Shown here piece by piece: positions 9,567 to 17,914 of a DNA stretch of 64,000 nucleotides. The notes under the pieces were generated by a model. The model was not told where the DNA came from. It made no database searches and saw only the letters and a list, made by a program, of their open reading frames with translations. The DNA is taken from the NCBI GenBank assembly GCA_947500035.1, contig CANMQP010000002.1, forward strand, positions 118,543 through 182,542, in the 5' to 3' direction. Position numbers and translations under genes: made by a program. Numbering within the stretch: the stretch's first letter is position 1; the number at the start of each line of letters is the position of its first letter. This stretch comes from an uncultured Kiloniellaceae bacterium. GTDB taxonomy: Bacteria > Pseudomonadota > Alphaproteobacteria > Kiloniellales > Kiloniellaceae.

Positions 9567-9616
9567 TGTAGAAGACTAGACTCTGGCCGGCAGGTCGTCA
9601 ATTTTCCATAGTGTCC

Positions 9617-9650
9617 CTAGGTTGGGAACTCAAATTCTTTGATGGCCTTG
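9617..9650 (+). repeat. 34-bp dispersed repeat next to RAYT (single copy)
   Basis: This runs from CTAGGTTGGGAACTC to GATGGCCTTG. It shares about 29 of 34 positions with the inverted copy at 11263-11296 and a similar number with the copy at 10993-11026. It lies 51 bases upstream of the RAYT start codon, where REP repeats recognised by a RAYT are usually found. Confidence 0.65.
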
Positions 9651-9676
9651 CAACGAGTCAGCCCTGTGGCGAAAGC

Positions 9677-9967
9677 TCAGAGTCCCCAGGGACCACGCCG
9701 CCGCGACCAATCCGCCCAGAATTTCGCGACTTCCGCGAAGGCACTGTCCCGAGAGAGTCCGACATCGCGCAGCAGGCGGTCGTCTCCCCGCTCCAGCAGC
9801 TCTTTGAGTGCCGGGTCAAGGGGCCGCAGGATCGTAGGTGTCTTGGCTTGTCTCTCGGAAGTCCCTTCGTCAGACGCAGCCCTCCGCGCGGGGTGATCCG
9901 GTTCAGACCGCTCCGCCTGGTATTCGTCTTGCTCGGCAGGGCCGAGCCAATCGCTGACCATCGTCAT
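9677..9967 (-). CDS. DUF1127-domain small protein
   Basis: The 96-residue protein is low-complexity and charged over its first half. Its last 45 residues fit the DUF1127 pattern: LLERGDDRLLRDVGLSRDS followed by a tryptophan-containing helix (AKFWADWSRRR). GGAGGG sits about 7 bases before the ATG. DUF1127 proteins are small alphaproteobacterial proteins with roles in phosphate, carbon and RNA metabolism in some species. This one is divergent from a LysR regulator 135 bases away, an arrangement that often means the regulator controls it. Its domain is more divergent than usual. Confidence 0.75.
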   Translation of the reverse strand: MTMVSDWLGPAEQDEYQAERSEPDHPARRAASDEGTSERQAKTPTILRPLDPALKELLERGDDRLLRDVGLSRDSAFAEVAKFWADWSRRRGPWGL

Positions 9968-10102
9968 GACACCCTCCGCTCCTCATCGGTCCCTCGTATC
10001 GGGCCTGACATCCGGCCCCTCCTACTCAAGGTAGGCTTGCCTTTGACATTTGTGAAACGAATATCCATGATGACTGACATAAACAAATGGAATGCCTTTT
10101 CC

Positions 10103-10996
10103 ATGAGCCTTCAACTTGAGAGCGACCTCTTACGCAGCTTTGTCGCCGTCGCCGAATCGCGTAACTTCACCCGGGCCGCAGACAGTCTCGGGCGTACCCA
10201 GTCCGCGGTCAGCATGCAGATGAAACGCCTGGAGGAACTGGTCGGCGACCCGCTATTCGAGCGCGGACCGCGCGGCGTCACTCTGACCCGCCGGGGCAAC
10301 GACCTGCTGGTAAACGCGCGGCGGATCGTCGATCTGCTCGACGAGACAGCCGCCTCCCTCACCGCGCCGGCATTGGATGGACAGGTGCGGATCGGGATCC
10401 CCGAGGAATATGGCGCTCTGGTCCTGTCACGCGCGCTGGGGAATTTCGGCAAGCTGCACAGCAACGTCGAAATCATGGTCCGCTACGGCTGCTCTTCCGT
10501 GAATAAGGAAATGCTCGAGCGCGGCGAACAGGATCTGACCGTGGTCTTCGAGTGGCAGGGCACCCCACGCGGCGAGGTTCTGATGGTCGATCCGACCGTT
10601 TGGGTCACCTCGGATCAGCACCGCGTCCATGAGCAGTCGCCGATCCCGGTCGCGCTCTATGAGAATTCCGGCTGGTGTATGGAATTCGCCCTGCGCTCCC
10701 TGGAAGCCGCCGGTCTTCAGGCGCTGGAGAACCACGGACACAGCTATCGCATCACTTACCGCAGCGACACGAACGGCGGTCTGAAGCTTGCGGTCTCGTC
10801 CGGCCTTGCCATTGCGCCCCTCTCGCGCAGCAACATCCCTGAAGGCTGCCGCGAGCTCACCGAGGCCGAGGGTTTTGGCGACATTGATTCCTCCAATGTG
10901 GTGATGTACCTGCGCCGCAACGAATCCCGCGAGGCCGTTCTCGCCATGGCCGATGCCATCCGCGAAGCCTTCCGGGCAAGCATCGCATCCGCCTAG
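10103..10996 (+). CDS. LysR-family transcriptional regulator
   Basis: From the ATG at 10103 the protein is 297 residues long, normal for LysR. Residues 5-64 form the winged helix-turn-helix (LLRSFVAVAESRNFTRAADS, then GRTQSAVSMQMKRLEELVG), followed by the linker helix and an effector-binding domain. In-frame ATGs at 10067 and 10070 would add 11-12 residues; none of the starts has a clear ribosome-binding site. The gene is divergent from the DUF1127 gene. Its TAG stop codon lies in the first bases of a 34-bp dispersed repeat, so the repeat may have set the end of the protein. Confidence 0.9.
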   Translation: MSLQLESDLLRSFVAVAESRNFTRAADSLGRTQSAVSMQMKRLEELVGDPLFERGPRGVTLTRRGNDLLVNARRIVDLLDETAASLTAPALDGQVRIGIPEEYGALVLSRALGNFGKLHSNVEIMVRYGCSSVNKEMLERGEQDLTVVFEWQGTPRGEVLMVDPTVWVTSDQHRVHEQSPIPVALYENSGWCMEFALRSLEAAGLQALENHGHSYRITYRSDTNGGLKLAVSSGLAIAPLSRSNIPEGCRELTEAEGFGDIDSSNVVMYLRRNESREAVLAMADAIREAFRASIASA

Positions 10997-11296
10997 GTTG
11001 GGAACTCCTATTCTTTGACGGTCTCGACGACAAAATTATGTTTTCTGGCAAGGAGTTAGGAACGCAGCGATGCCGTAGCATCGTGCTTAGCCAGAATTGG
11101 ACTGACGACACGACGCCGCCCAGAACGTGGTCCCCAGAACTCATAATCTTGCCGCCCCTTTGGGGTCGTGTTTTGCCGGGTTTTAGGGGCGTCGAGCCCT
11201 CTCACCGGGCCTACGGGCCCGCTTTCGAGACCTCTCCTGCCTAAAACCCGGCAAAACACGATCAAGGCCATCAAGGAATAGGAGTCCTCAACCTAG
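10993..11296. mobile_element. 304-bp paired-repeat element (REPIN/MITE-like) next to RAYT
   Basis: The element is bounded by two inverted copies of the 34-bp repeat (10993-11026 and 11263-11296, about 26-28 of 34 positions matching). Inside is a perfect 20-bp inverted repeat (11167-11186 / 11241-11260) and a nested smaller hairpin (11043-11096) built from TTCTGGC/GCCAGAA around GCGATGC/GCATCGT. No open reading frame of note is inside. Two inverted repeats around a spacer resemble a REPIN or a miniature inverted-repeat element mobilised in trans, and the RAYT gene 1.4 kb away is the obvious candidate. No target duplication was identified. Confidence 0.6.
11167..11260. repeat. Perfect 20-bp inverted repeat with structured loop
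   Basis: CGTGTTTTGCCGGGTTTTAG at 11167-11186 pairs base for base with 11241-11260. The 54-base loop contains a further GGGCC..GGCCC palindrome near 11208-11220. No T tail follows on either strand, so it is not a simple terminator. Confidence 0.85.
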
Positions 11297-11482
11297 AGTC
11301 CAATCGCTTTTTGCGAGTTCATGACCTAAACTCTTCTATCACCTGAAGGGCCAGCATCGCGCGCGCCCTCACCTTCATTGCATCGCTGCGGAGACATCTT
11401 TCAGCACGGCGATCGCATGTTCGCAAAACCAAGTCCGTTTGCATTCCAGAATCAAAACAACAGAACACTCGGGAGGAAGACA

Positions 11483-12610
11483 ATGACGACGGAAGAGTTC
11501 AAGGAAACCGCCGAACCGAAAACCCCAGCCTCCAAACAAACCGCCTTTGACCGGCGGACGTTCCTGGCTGCCGCCGCCGGTGTGGCCGGGATATCTGCCA
11601 TGGCACCGGAAGCCTTCGCCCGTAATTTCGGCGAGGGTGCCGAACCTGTGCGCTACCCCGATCCGGATATCATCGGGCTGGATCCTCGTTTTACCGCCAA
11701 GCTGGGCAACACGCCAATCCGCCGTCACTACACTGGTACGCTCTGGGCGGAAGGCCCGGCCTGGAACGGCGTCGGACGCTACCTGATCTGGAGTGATATT
11801 CCCAACAACGAACAGCTGCGGTACCTCGAGGAAGACGGCCACGTCTCACGGCGGTTCCGCGCGCCCTCCGGCAATTCGAACGGCAACACCTTCGATTTCA
11901 GCGGCCGCCAGATTTCCTGCGAGCACGGCAATCGCCGGGTTGTGCGCTACGAATACGATGGCAGCGTGACGGTTCTGGCTGATGGTTTCGAGGGCAAGGG
12001 CTTCAATGCGCCCAACGATGCGGTGGTCCATCCCGACGACGGTTCGATCTGGTTCACCGATCCGGGGTACGGCGGCCTGATGAACTATGAAGGTGAGCGA
12101 TTGAACACCGGCTCGGTCCAGCCTCTGCAAAAGGAAGCCGTTTATCGGATCGACGGCCAGAGCGGCGGCCTCACCAAAGTCACCGACGCACCCTTCAAAC
12201 CCAACGGCCTCTGCTTCAGCCAGGATTACAAGATCCTCTATGTGGCGGACACCGGCGTCTCCCACTATCCGGACGCTGAGAGCCAGATCTGGGCCTTCGA
12301 TATCGACGGTGCGACCCTGAAGAACCCGCGGCAATTCGCCTCCATGACCTGGGAAGGCAAGACCGGCTTTGCCGATGGCATCCGCTGCGACGAGGACGGC
12401 AACATCTGGTCCTCGGCAGGCTGGGTCGGCGACGGGTACGACGGCGTCCACATCTTCGCTCCCAACGGCGACCGCATCGGGCAGATCCGCCTGCCTGAAA
12501 TCTGCTCCAACGTCTGCTTCGGCGGCACCAAGCGGAACCAGCTCTTCATGACCGCCAGCCAATCGCTCTACTCGGTCTTCGTCGAGACCAAGGGGGCGCA
12601 CATTACATGA
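11483..12610 (+). CDS. Tat-exported SMP-30/gluconolactonase/LRE-family protein
   Basis: The 375-residue protein starts at 11483 behind GGGAGGAAGA. A twin-arginine signal is visible (FDRRTFLAAAAGVAGISAM, residues 22-40), so it is exported folded. The mature part is a six-bladed SMP-30-like propeller with LWAEGPAWN, a calcium-site SNGNTFDFSGR, FNAPNDAVVHPDDGSIWFTD and KPNGLCFS motifs. The family hydrolyses sugar lactones such as gluconolactone; the exact substrate is not evident. It stands alone and faces a glutathione peroxidase gene across a hairpin. Confidence 0.9.
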   Translation: MTTEEFKETAEPKTPASKQTAFDRRTFLAAAAGVAGISAMAPEAFARNFGEGAEPVRYPDPDIIGLDPRFTAKLGNTPIRRHYTGTLWAEGPAWNGVGRYLIWSDIPNNEQLRYLEEDGHVSRRFRAPSGNSNGNTFDFSGRQISCEHGNRRVVRYEYDGSVTVLADGFEGKGFNAPNDAVVHPDDGSIWFTDPGYGGLMNYEGERLNTGSVQPLQKEAVYRIDGQSGGLTKVTDAPFKPNGLCFSQDYKILYVADTGVSHYPDAESQIWAFDIDGATLKNPRQFASMTWEGKTGFADGIRCDEDGNIWSSAGWVGDGYDGVHIFAPNGDRIGQIRLPEICSNVCFGGTKRNQLFMTASQSLYSVFVETKGAHIT

Positions 12611-12641
12611 TCGCTTGAGGCATCCTGGGAAAAGCCTGATC

Positions 12642-12666
12642 GCTTCACTCTGTGTCGGAGTGAAGC
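12642..12666. terminator. Hairpin between convergent genes
   Basis: GCTTCACTC (12642-12650) and GAGTGAAGC (12658-12666) pair perfectly across a 7-base loop, with GAT/ATC extending the stem after a mismatch. There is little T run on either side. Its position between two converging stops suggests a shared bidirectional terminator. Confidence 0.5.
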
Positions 12667-12668
12667 CA

Positions 12669-13241
12669 TCAGCTTCCGCTGTCCGTCTGCGCGGGCAGTT
12701 GCGCCTCGACCTGCGTGACGACCTGCTTCGCATCCGGCGCGGTCGATGACGGGAACCAGCCGACAAGCGCGCCATCGGGGGCGATCAGATACTTGTGGAA
12801 GTTCCAGCGCGGTTTGGCCTTCGACCCCAACTCTTTTGCCGCCCAGCGGTAAAAGGGATGCGCATCGGCACCCTTTACTTTCACCTTCGACGTCATGGGG
12901 AAATCCACCGCGAAATTGACCTCGCAGAATTGCTTGATCTCGGCCTCCGTGCCGCGTTCCTGACTGCCGAAGTCGTTCGAGGGCACGCCCAGAACCACGA
13001 GGCCCTGGTCACGGTAGTCCGACCAGAGGGCTTGAAGCGCATCATATTGGTGGGTGAAGCCGCAGCGCGACGCCGTGTTGACCACCAGGACCGCTTTCCC
13101 GCGGAACTGCTTCAACGGCAGAGGATCTCCCTCAATGGAGGTGAAGCCGAAGCCGTGCGCGTTTTCGGGAGACGACGTCTCTGCGGCCAGCTGCGACGGC
13201 AGAAAGAGCACAACGGCAAGCATCAAGTTCGTTATCTTCAT
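12669..13241 (-). CDS. Periplasmic glutathione peroxidase (Cys type)
   Basis: The 190-residue protein has a cleavable signal peptide (MLAVVLFLPSQLAA) and a glutathione peroxidase fold: NTASRCGFT with the peroxidatic C60, GVPSNDFGSQE, and the tryptophan motif PRWNFHKYLI. Cysteine replaces selenocysteine, as in bacterial thiol peroxidases that often take electrons from thioredoxin-like proteins. Export to the periplasm is less usual for the family, which is normally cytoplasmic. It reduces hydrogen or lipid peroxides. There is no operon partner. Confidence 0.92.
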   Translation of the reverse strand: MKITNLMLAVVLFLPSQLAAETSSPENAHGFGFTSIEGDPLPLKQFRGKAVLVVNTASRCGFTHQYDALQALWSDYRDQGLVVLGVPSNDFGSQERGTEAEIKQFCEVNFAVDFPMTSKVKVKGADAHPFYRWAAKELGSKAKPRWNFHKYLIAPDGALVGWFPSSTAPDAKQVVTQVEAQLPAQTDSGS

Positions 13242-13289
13242 GAGCAGACTCTCAATCCAGGTTTCGTCGCGGCGCCACGATCCCTCAGT

Positions 13290-13427
13290 CTATCCCCGCC
13301 TTGAGCCAGATTCGCGAGTTTTCTGGCGCGCCGGGGCAAGGCGTTTGAAGCGCGCTTTCCCATTGCCTCGCGTTGACAGGATGATGAAAAGCGCGACGAG
13401 CGCCATAGGAAAAAGCAATTTAATCAT
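13290..13427 (-). CDS. Possible 45-residue membrane micro-protein
   Basis: In the 361-base gap before the DCC gene, the minus strand has a 45-codon frame starting MIKLLFPMALVALFIIL, a clear membrane helix, followed by an Arg/Lys-rich tail. It lies upstream of the glutathione peroxidase gene in the same direction. There is no ribosome-binding site, and the upstream DNA is AT-rich. It could be chance. The rest of the gap (13428-13602) holds nothing I recognise. Confidence 0.25.
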   Translation of the reverse strand: MIKLLFPMALVALFIILSTRGNGKARFKRLAPARQKTRESGSRRG

Positions 13428-13602
13428 ATATTTTTTACGATCAGTGGTGGCAGCTGGATCACAGCCCGGCCCCCATCAGGCAACTGCGGGCGATCCAAAG
13501 ACGCTCAGACCGCGTATAGAATTGCGATTGAAGGTGAAAACCTGCTGAGGCTGGAAGAAAAACAGCCCCAGGCTGGAGGGCTTTGATATCTCAAACGCAT
13601 GC

Positions 13603-13989
13603 ATGACCAACGCAGAAGAAAGCAGAGTCACAGTATTCTACGACGGCGCCTGCCCGCTCTGTGCCCGTGAGATCGGCTTTTACCGCCAGCGCGAGGGCGC
13701 AGAGGCGGTGACCTGGCTGGACGTCAGTGCCGTCGAAGACATCGAAGTTGCACCAGGCCTCTCGAAGGACCAAGCGCTGGCACGCTTTCATGTGCTCGAT
13801 CCCCAGGGAAAGCTGCTCACCGGCGGCGCGGCCTTCGCGCAGCTCTGGCGGGCCCTCCCCGGTTTCCGGCTGCTGGGCCGGATTGGCCAGACGGCACCGG
13901 CCGCCTGGGTACTGAAACATGCCTACAACGGCTTTCTCAGGCTGCGGCCCCGGCTTCAAGCCTGGTTTCGAAGGCGCGAAGGCGCCTAA
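13603..13989 (+). CDS. DCC-family thiol-disulfide oxidoreductase-like protein (DUF393)
   Basis: The 128-residue protein has the family signature VFYDGACPLC at residues 11-20, in which Asp-Cys-x-x-Cys variants give the family its name, and a thioredoxin-like fold. The following GFYRQREGAEAVTWLDVSA and PGFRLLGRIGQTAPA segments are typical of DUF393. Redox activity is assumed from the CPLC motif; partners are unknown. No neighbouring gene points to a pathway. The tail ends in a run of arginines. Confidence 0.88.
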   Translation: MTNAEESRVTVFYDGACPLCAREIGFYRQREGAEAVTWLDVSAVEDIEVAPGLSKDQALARFHVLDPQGKLLTGGAAFAQLWRALPGFRLLGRIGQTAPAAWVLKHAYNGFLRLRPRLQAWFRRREGA

Positions 13990-14200
13990 AGCCCCCGCCT
14001 AAAGCCCCCCTTGAGCCGCGCGCCCCGCCTGCCCGCCATGGAGAGCGCCAGCCAAGATAGGAAGCCCCAATCAGCTTGATAGAAAGCGCCCGCAACTGAT
14101 TGTGATTTGCGTTTTCCTCCCCATCTAACTCCCTGACGCAGACTGTGTTTACCGCCCGCGGCCTCCGCGAGAGCGGAAACAAGACTGTGCAGATGAATTT

Positions 14201-14230
14201 TGGCAGTTAAGAATTCGGCAGTTAAGAATT
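14201..14230. repeat. Tandem 15-bp duplication before the DUF533 gene
   Basis: TGGCAGTTAAGAATT and CGGCAGTTAAGAATT sit head to tail (14 of 15 identical), ending 15 bases before the ATG at 14245. They could be an operator pair or a recent slippage product. Confidence 0.6.
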
Positions 14231-14244
14231 GAACGAGGGAACAT

Positions 14245-15081
14245 ATGAATCCGCAGAGCCTTCTTGAACAGTTTCTTGGAACCGGTGCAGGTCAGGGCGC
14301 AGACCAGGGCAATGACGCCGGTCAAGGCGGCCATCTCGCCCAGGGCATGGGCGGCGCCCTCTCGAATGCAAAAGGCAAGCTGGCCGGCAGCGGCATGGGC
14401 GGCATCGCCGGCGGTTTAGCCGCAGGTGGTCTGATGGGTCTTTTGCTCGGCAACAAGAAAGCCCGTAAATCAGTCGGCAAGGTTGCGGGCGGCGTGGCGG
14501 CCTATGGTGGGGCCGCAGCCCTGGGCGCACTTGCGTTTCGGGCCTATCAGAACTGGCAATCGGGTCAGCCGGCAGGGCAAGCCGCCGGTCAATCCATGGG
14601 TCAGCAGGCCAACACGCAAATCCCATCCTCCGCGCCGCAGGCCCAGATCCCCTCTCCGCAAGAACTTCCGATGGACTCGAAGTTTCTGCCCGCCGCGGCA
14701 CCGGCTCAGGACGGCCGCCCCTTCGAGCTCGCCATGGTGCTCGCCATGATCGGCGCCGCCAACGCCGACGGCCACATCGGCCCGGACGAGCAGCGCCACA
14801 TTTTCGATCAGGTCGGCAAACTGCCGCTCGATGCCGAGGACAAGGCCTTCGTCTTCGACGCCCTGAGCAGTCCGCCGAGCCTGCAGGACATCGCCGGTCT
14901 CGCCAAGGGCCCGGAACAGGCCGCCGAGCTCTACCTGGTCTCGCGCCTCGCGATCGACCCTGACCATCCCATGGAGCAGGCCTATCTGGAAGCTCTGGCC
15001 AGCAGGCTCAACCTGCCCAAGGACCTGGTCGCACACCTGGAGAGCCAGGTCGAGGCCGAGGCGAGCGCCGTGCCGGTTTGA
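14245..15081 (+). CDS. DUF533 / TerB-like (YebE-type) protein
   Basis: The 278-residue protein has a Gly-rich N-terminal region with a hydrophobic stretch (GGIAGGLAAGGLMGLLLG, 52-69; then KVAGGVAAYGGAAALGALAF). A Gln/Ala/Pro linker follows. The C-terminal helical TerB-like domain starts near 155 (AMVLAMIGAANADGHIGPDEQRHI) and carries the acidic metal-binding motif ADGHIGPDE. DUF533 proteins are inner-membrane-associated and often induced by envelope stress. GAGGGA lies 5 bases before the ATG. A strong intrinsic terminator follows. The precise function is not known. Confidence 0.88.
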   Translation: MNPQSLLEQFLGTGAGQGADQGNDAGQGGHLAQGMGGALSNAKGKLAGSGMGGIAGGLAAGGLMGLLLGNKKARKSVGKVAGGVAAYGGAAALGALAFRAYQNWQSGQPAGQAAGQSMGQQANTQIPSSAPQAQIPSPQELPMDSKFLPAAAPAQDGRPFELAMVLAMIGAANADGHIGPDEQRHIFDQVGKLPLDAEDKAFVFDALSSPPSLQDIAGLAKGPEQAAELYLVSRLAIDPDHPMEQAYLEALASRLNLPKDLVAHLESQVEAEASAVPV

Positions 15082-15116
15082 CCGCAGCCTCCCGGCGAGC
15101 TCAGACCCTTCGACTC

Positions 15117-15155
15117 GAAACGGCGGCTGGGAATGGCCGCCGTTTCTGTTTCTTT
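15117..15155 (+). terminator. Intrinsic terminator of the DUF533 gene
   Basis: An 11-bp perfect GC-rich stem (15117-15127 / 15136-15146) with loop TGGGAATG is followed by a T-rich tail (TGTTTCTTT). Confidence 0.85.
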
Positions 15156-15174
15156 AATACTGAGCAAAGCTGTC

Positions 15175-15816
15175 TCAGGCCCGCTTGCGGCGCACCGCCA
15201 AACCAAGTCCTGCAATGCCGAAACCGAACAAAGCCAAGGTTCCGGGTTCGGGGATTTGAGCGACCGCCTAATTCTGATCTCTGAGAGTGACCCGGACCAA
15301 CTCTTGTCTTGAGAAGTCTTTGGCGGTGTTGCACGACGCTATGGTTTCATCCAGCACGATCTTTAAGAACGGCGCACAAACACCCCCAGCGTACAAGATC
15401 CACCTCTCTGGCTTACTTGGATCAAATATTCTCACGCCGATGATCAAATTCTCGGATGAAAACGGATCTTATGAACCGACCTGGCGAAGAATCCCGGTAT
15501 CGGGCTCGAAATTGAAGTTGATAAAGAAAAACTTCGTGCCAAACACGGAATAATCGGCACTTGAAAACGCATAGGTTTCAAGTGGAGTGCCGTCAGGCGT
15601 GAAAGCCGTCGCTTCGAAGAACAGGAGGTCCGTAAATTCGACAAGCGGCGACGACGCCAGAGAAGAGTCGTCGAACGAGAATACTCCTGTCATGGAGAAG
15701 CCTTGCACGCCGGTCCAGGACATATCATAGGTCATCACCGTTGCACTGGCGCTTTTGCTCCAACCCGCAACGCTCAACCCGACAAGCATAACCGCCAAAA
15801 GTGTCTTAAGTCTCAT
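15175..15816 (-). pseudogene. PEP-CTERM exported protein gene interrupted by two in-frame stops
   Basis: Read leftward from the ATG at 15816 (GGGGATA upstream), the frame opens with a signal peptide (MRLKTLLAVMLVGLSVAG) and a beta-rich domain. A TAA interrupts it at 15469-15471 and a TAG at 15268-15270, with the same frame continuing. The last 27 codons encode a textbook sorting signal: IPEPGTLALFGFGIAGLGL followed by AVRRKRA and a TGA at 15175. Because frame is kept over 214 codons and only two stops intervene, the gene appears recently inactivated, or the stops are read through. The truncated product to 15469 would be 115 residues without the anchor. Confidence 0.8.
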
Positions 15817-15820
15817 ATTC

Positions 15821-15900
15821 GATACTATCCCCATTGTTGTATCTGTAGAATTCCACCTCGGCGGATACACTACCTTGGGTGGATATGTATGGATAGTATC
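15821..15900. promoter_or_regulatory. 10-bp inverted repeat upstream of the PEP-CTERM gene
   Basis: GATACTATCC (15821-15830) and GGATAGTATC (15891-15900) are perfect inverted copies 60 bases apart, just upstream of the start codon. They may be a regulator site pair; the regulator is unknown. Confidence 0.4.
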
Positions 15901-16003
15901 AATCGATTATTTTTTCTCCCCAGGGTTTAAAGGCACCGATAGAGATAAAGCGCGCGCAGAAGCGCTGACCGTCCCCTGGCTGACAGAGCAAAAGCGCATT
16001 GAT

Positions 16004-17914
16004 TCAGGACTTAGGCGCAGCTTCCTGTGGCTCAGTGGCCACCACGGGCGTCTTTGGCGGCGTCTCTATCGGCGCTCCCTTGTCACCGGCGGCAACGGTT
16101 TTCTGTCCGGCCTCACCTTTCCCGTCCTCATCCCCGATAATGTCAGGCACCGGCGGGCATTCGCGGAAGACGCGGGTCGTGCAGGTCGCGCAGATCTCCG
16201 GGTCCAGGTTGGCGACCAGCTTCGGCACCATCTCGGTCTTGCGGCGGAAGATATGCTTGCGGCCGATTTCCCGGGGTACATGGAAGCGCGCGAGCTGGCG
16301 CCGGATCGGGGGATAACGCACACCGATGTAAAGATGCCCGCCACGGGTCTCGCGCCGCTTCGCCTCCTGGATCAGCAGGTCCGCACCGGCCAGATCGACA
16401 CCGACCGCGCCGTCAAGCATCAGGCCGAAGTGCTTTTGTCCCGGGCGCTCTTGCTCTATTCGCCGGAATTCCTTCTCCACAAACTCCACCGCGCCGAAAT
16501 AGAGCGAGCCCTGGAGCCGGGCGAAAACGGCCTGCGGGCATTCCGGCAGGTTCCAGAGGATCGGGCTCATGAAAGGCCGCCCCGAGACCTTGGCATTGGG
16601 CACGTTGATGGGCAGACCGGGCCGCATGGAGCGGCGCAGGAAGATCGAGAGCGACAGGATCACGCCGACGTAGATCGCAAACTCCAGATCGATGGCGACC
16701 ACCGCGAAGAAGGTCGCGATCAGGACCACTGTGTCCGACGCACTCGAGGTCAGGATATGCCTGATCTCCTGGAAGTCGATCAGCTTCCAGGCCACCAGCA
16801 TGATCAGCCCCGCCATGGCTGGAATCGGGATCCGCTCGATGAAGGGGGAAATCGCAATCAGGATGATGAAGAGAAACAACGCCGAGAGCAGGGCCGCCAC
16901 GGGCGTTCTGGCGCCGGACTCATAGTTCAGCGCCGAACGCGTGAAGGAGCCTGACCCCAGATAGGCGGAGAAAAACGATCCGCCAATGTTCGAGAGGCCC
17001 TGACCAATGATTTCCTGGTTACTGTCCAAGGGTTGTTTTGATTTGAGTGCGATTGCCCGCGCGATCGAGACCGCCTCAAGCAGACCGATCAACGCCAGCG
17101 CAAACGCGCCGGAGGATAACGTGCGCAGGTCATCAAGGGAAAAACTCGGCGCGGCAAACTGCGGAATTCCGGTGGGCACGCTCTGGACGAATTGAACCCC
17201 GTGCGCCTCGGCATCCAGGACATAAGCAAGCGCGCTGCCGAACACCAGGCCGATCAGGTAGTTCGGCCATCTCGGCCAGAATTTCTTGCTCAGCGCGGTG
17301 ACCAGTAGAGTTCCCATCGCAATCGAGAAGACGTAAGGATCCACATTCGGCAAGGCATGCCAGATCGCCGCCAAAAAAGCATCGATCTCTTCGGGCCGGG
17401 GCAGCTTTTGCCCCAGGAACCCGGAAACCTGGCTGAGCGCGATCAGGATCGCCGCGCCGGCCGTGAAGCCGACCATGACCGAATGAGAAACCAGACTGAC
17501 CAGCTGTCCCAGACGGACCAGTCCCATCAGCAACTGGAAGAGCCCCGCCAGCAAGGTGATGGTCAGTGCGGCCTGGATGTATTCTGCGCTGCCCGGTTCG
17601 TGGATACCGCTCAAGGTCGCGAAGATCACCACCGAGATCGCCGTGGTCGGTCCTGAAATCAAATGCCAGGAACTGCCGAAGATGGCGGCAATGACCGGAG
17701 TAACCATCGCCGCGTAAAGGCCGTACTGTGGCGGCAAGCCTGCGATGGCGGCAAAAGCGATGGCCTGCGGCAGAACCACGGCGGCGTTGGTAAAGGCGGC
17801 CGCTGCGTCACCGCGCAGCGTTTGCCTGTTGATAAGCCCTATCCACAAGCGGAAGGGTAGAAGGTTCTTGGCTTCGAAGGGCTGAAAAAAGGGCTCTTTC
17901 TTGATTCTGGGCAT
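16004..17914 (-). CDS. SulP-family anion transporter with STAS domain and Cys/Pro-rich tail
   Basis: From the ATG at 17914 the protein has 636 residues. About twelve helices hold the SulP signatures GDAAAAFTNAAVVLPQAIAF, GLYAAMVTPVIAAIFGSS and PIPAMAGLIMLVAWKLID. A STAS domain follows (SPILWNLPECPQAVFARLQG to the cytoplasmic end, with a VDLAGADLL segment). Beyond STAS is DPEICATCTTRVFREC, a cysteine cluster, then an acidic Pro/Lys tail. SulP proteins carry sulfate, bicarbonate or other anions; the substrate is not evident. A GTG at 17950 would add 12 residues. There is no operon partner. Confidence 0.9.
   Translation of the reverse strand: MPRIKKEPFFQPFEAKNLLPFRLWIGLINRQTLRGDAAAAFTNAAVVLPQAIAFAAIAGLPPQYGLYAAMVTPVIAAIFGSSWHLISGPTTAISVVIFATLSGIHEPGSAEYIQAALTITLLAGLFQLLMGLVRLGQLVSLVSHSVMVGFTAGAAILIALSQVSGFLGQKLPRPEEIDAFLAAIWHALPNVDPYVFSIAMGTLLVTALSKKFWPRWPNYLIGLVFGSALAYVLDAEAHGVQFVQSVPTGIPQFAAPSFSLDDLRTLSSGAFALALIGLLEAVSIARAIALKSKQPLDSNQEIIGQGLSNIGGSFFSAYLGSGSFTRSALNYESGARTPVAALLSALFLFIILIAISPFIERIPIPAMAGLIMLVAWKLIDFQEIRHILTSSASDTVVLIATFFAVVAIDLEFAIYVGVILSLSIFLRRSMRPGLPINVPNAKVSGRPFMSPILWNLPECPQAVFARLQGSLYFGAVEFVEKEFRRIEQERPGQKHFGLMLDGAVGVDLAGADLLIQEAKRRETRGGHLYIGVRYPPIRRQLARFHVPREIGRKHIFRRKTEMVPKLVANLDPEICATCTTRVFRECPPVPDIIGDEDGKGEAGQKTVAAGDKGAPIETPPKTPVVATEPQEAAPKS

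Noticed and set aside
9611..10102. N-terminal extension of the LysR protein by 164 codons
   Set aside because: The extension crosses a dispersed repeat and the DUF1127 gene on the other strand, and it would put the helix-turn-helix far from the N-terminus.
11167..11260. Rho-independent terminator for LysR
   Set aside because: The stem is perfect, but the 54-base loop and lack of a T tail argue against it; it belongs to the paired-repeat element.
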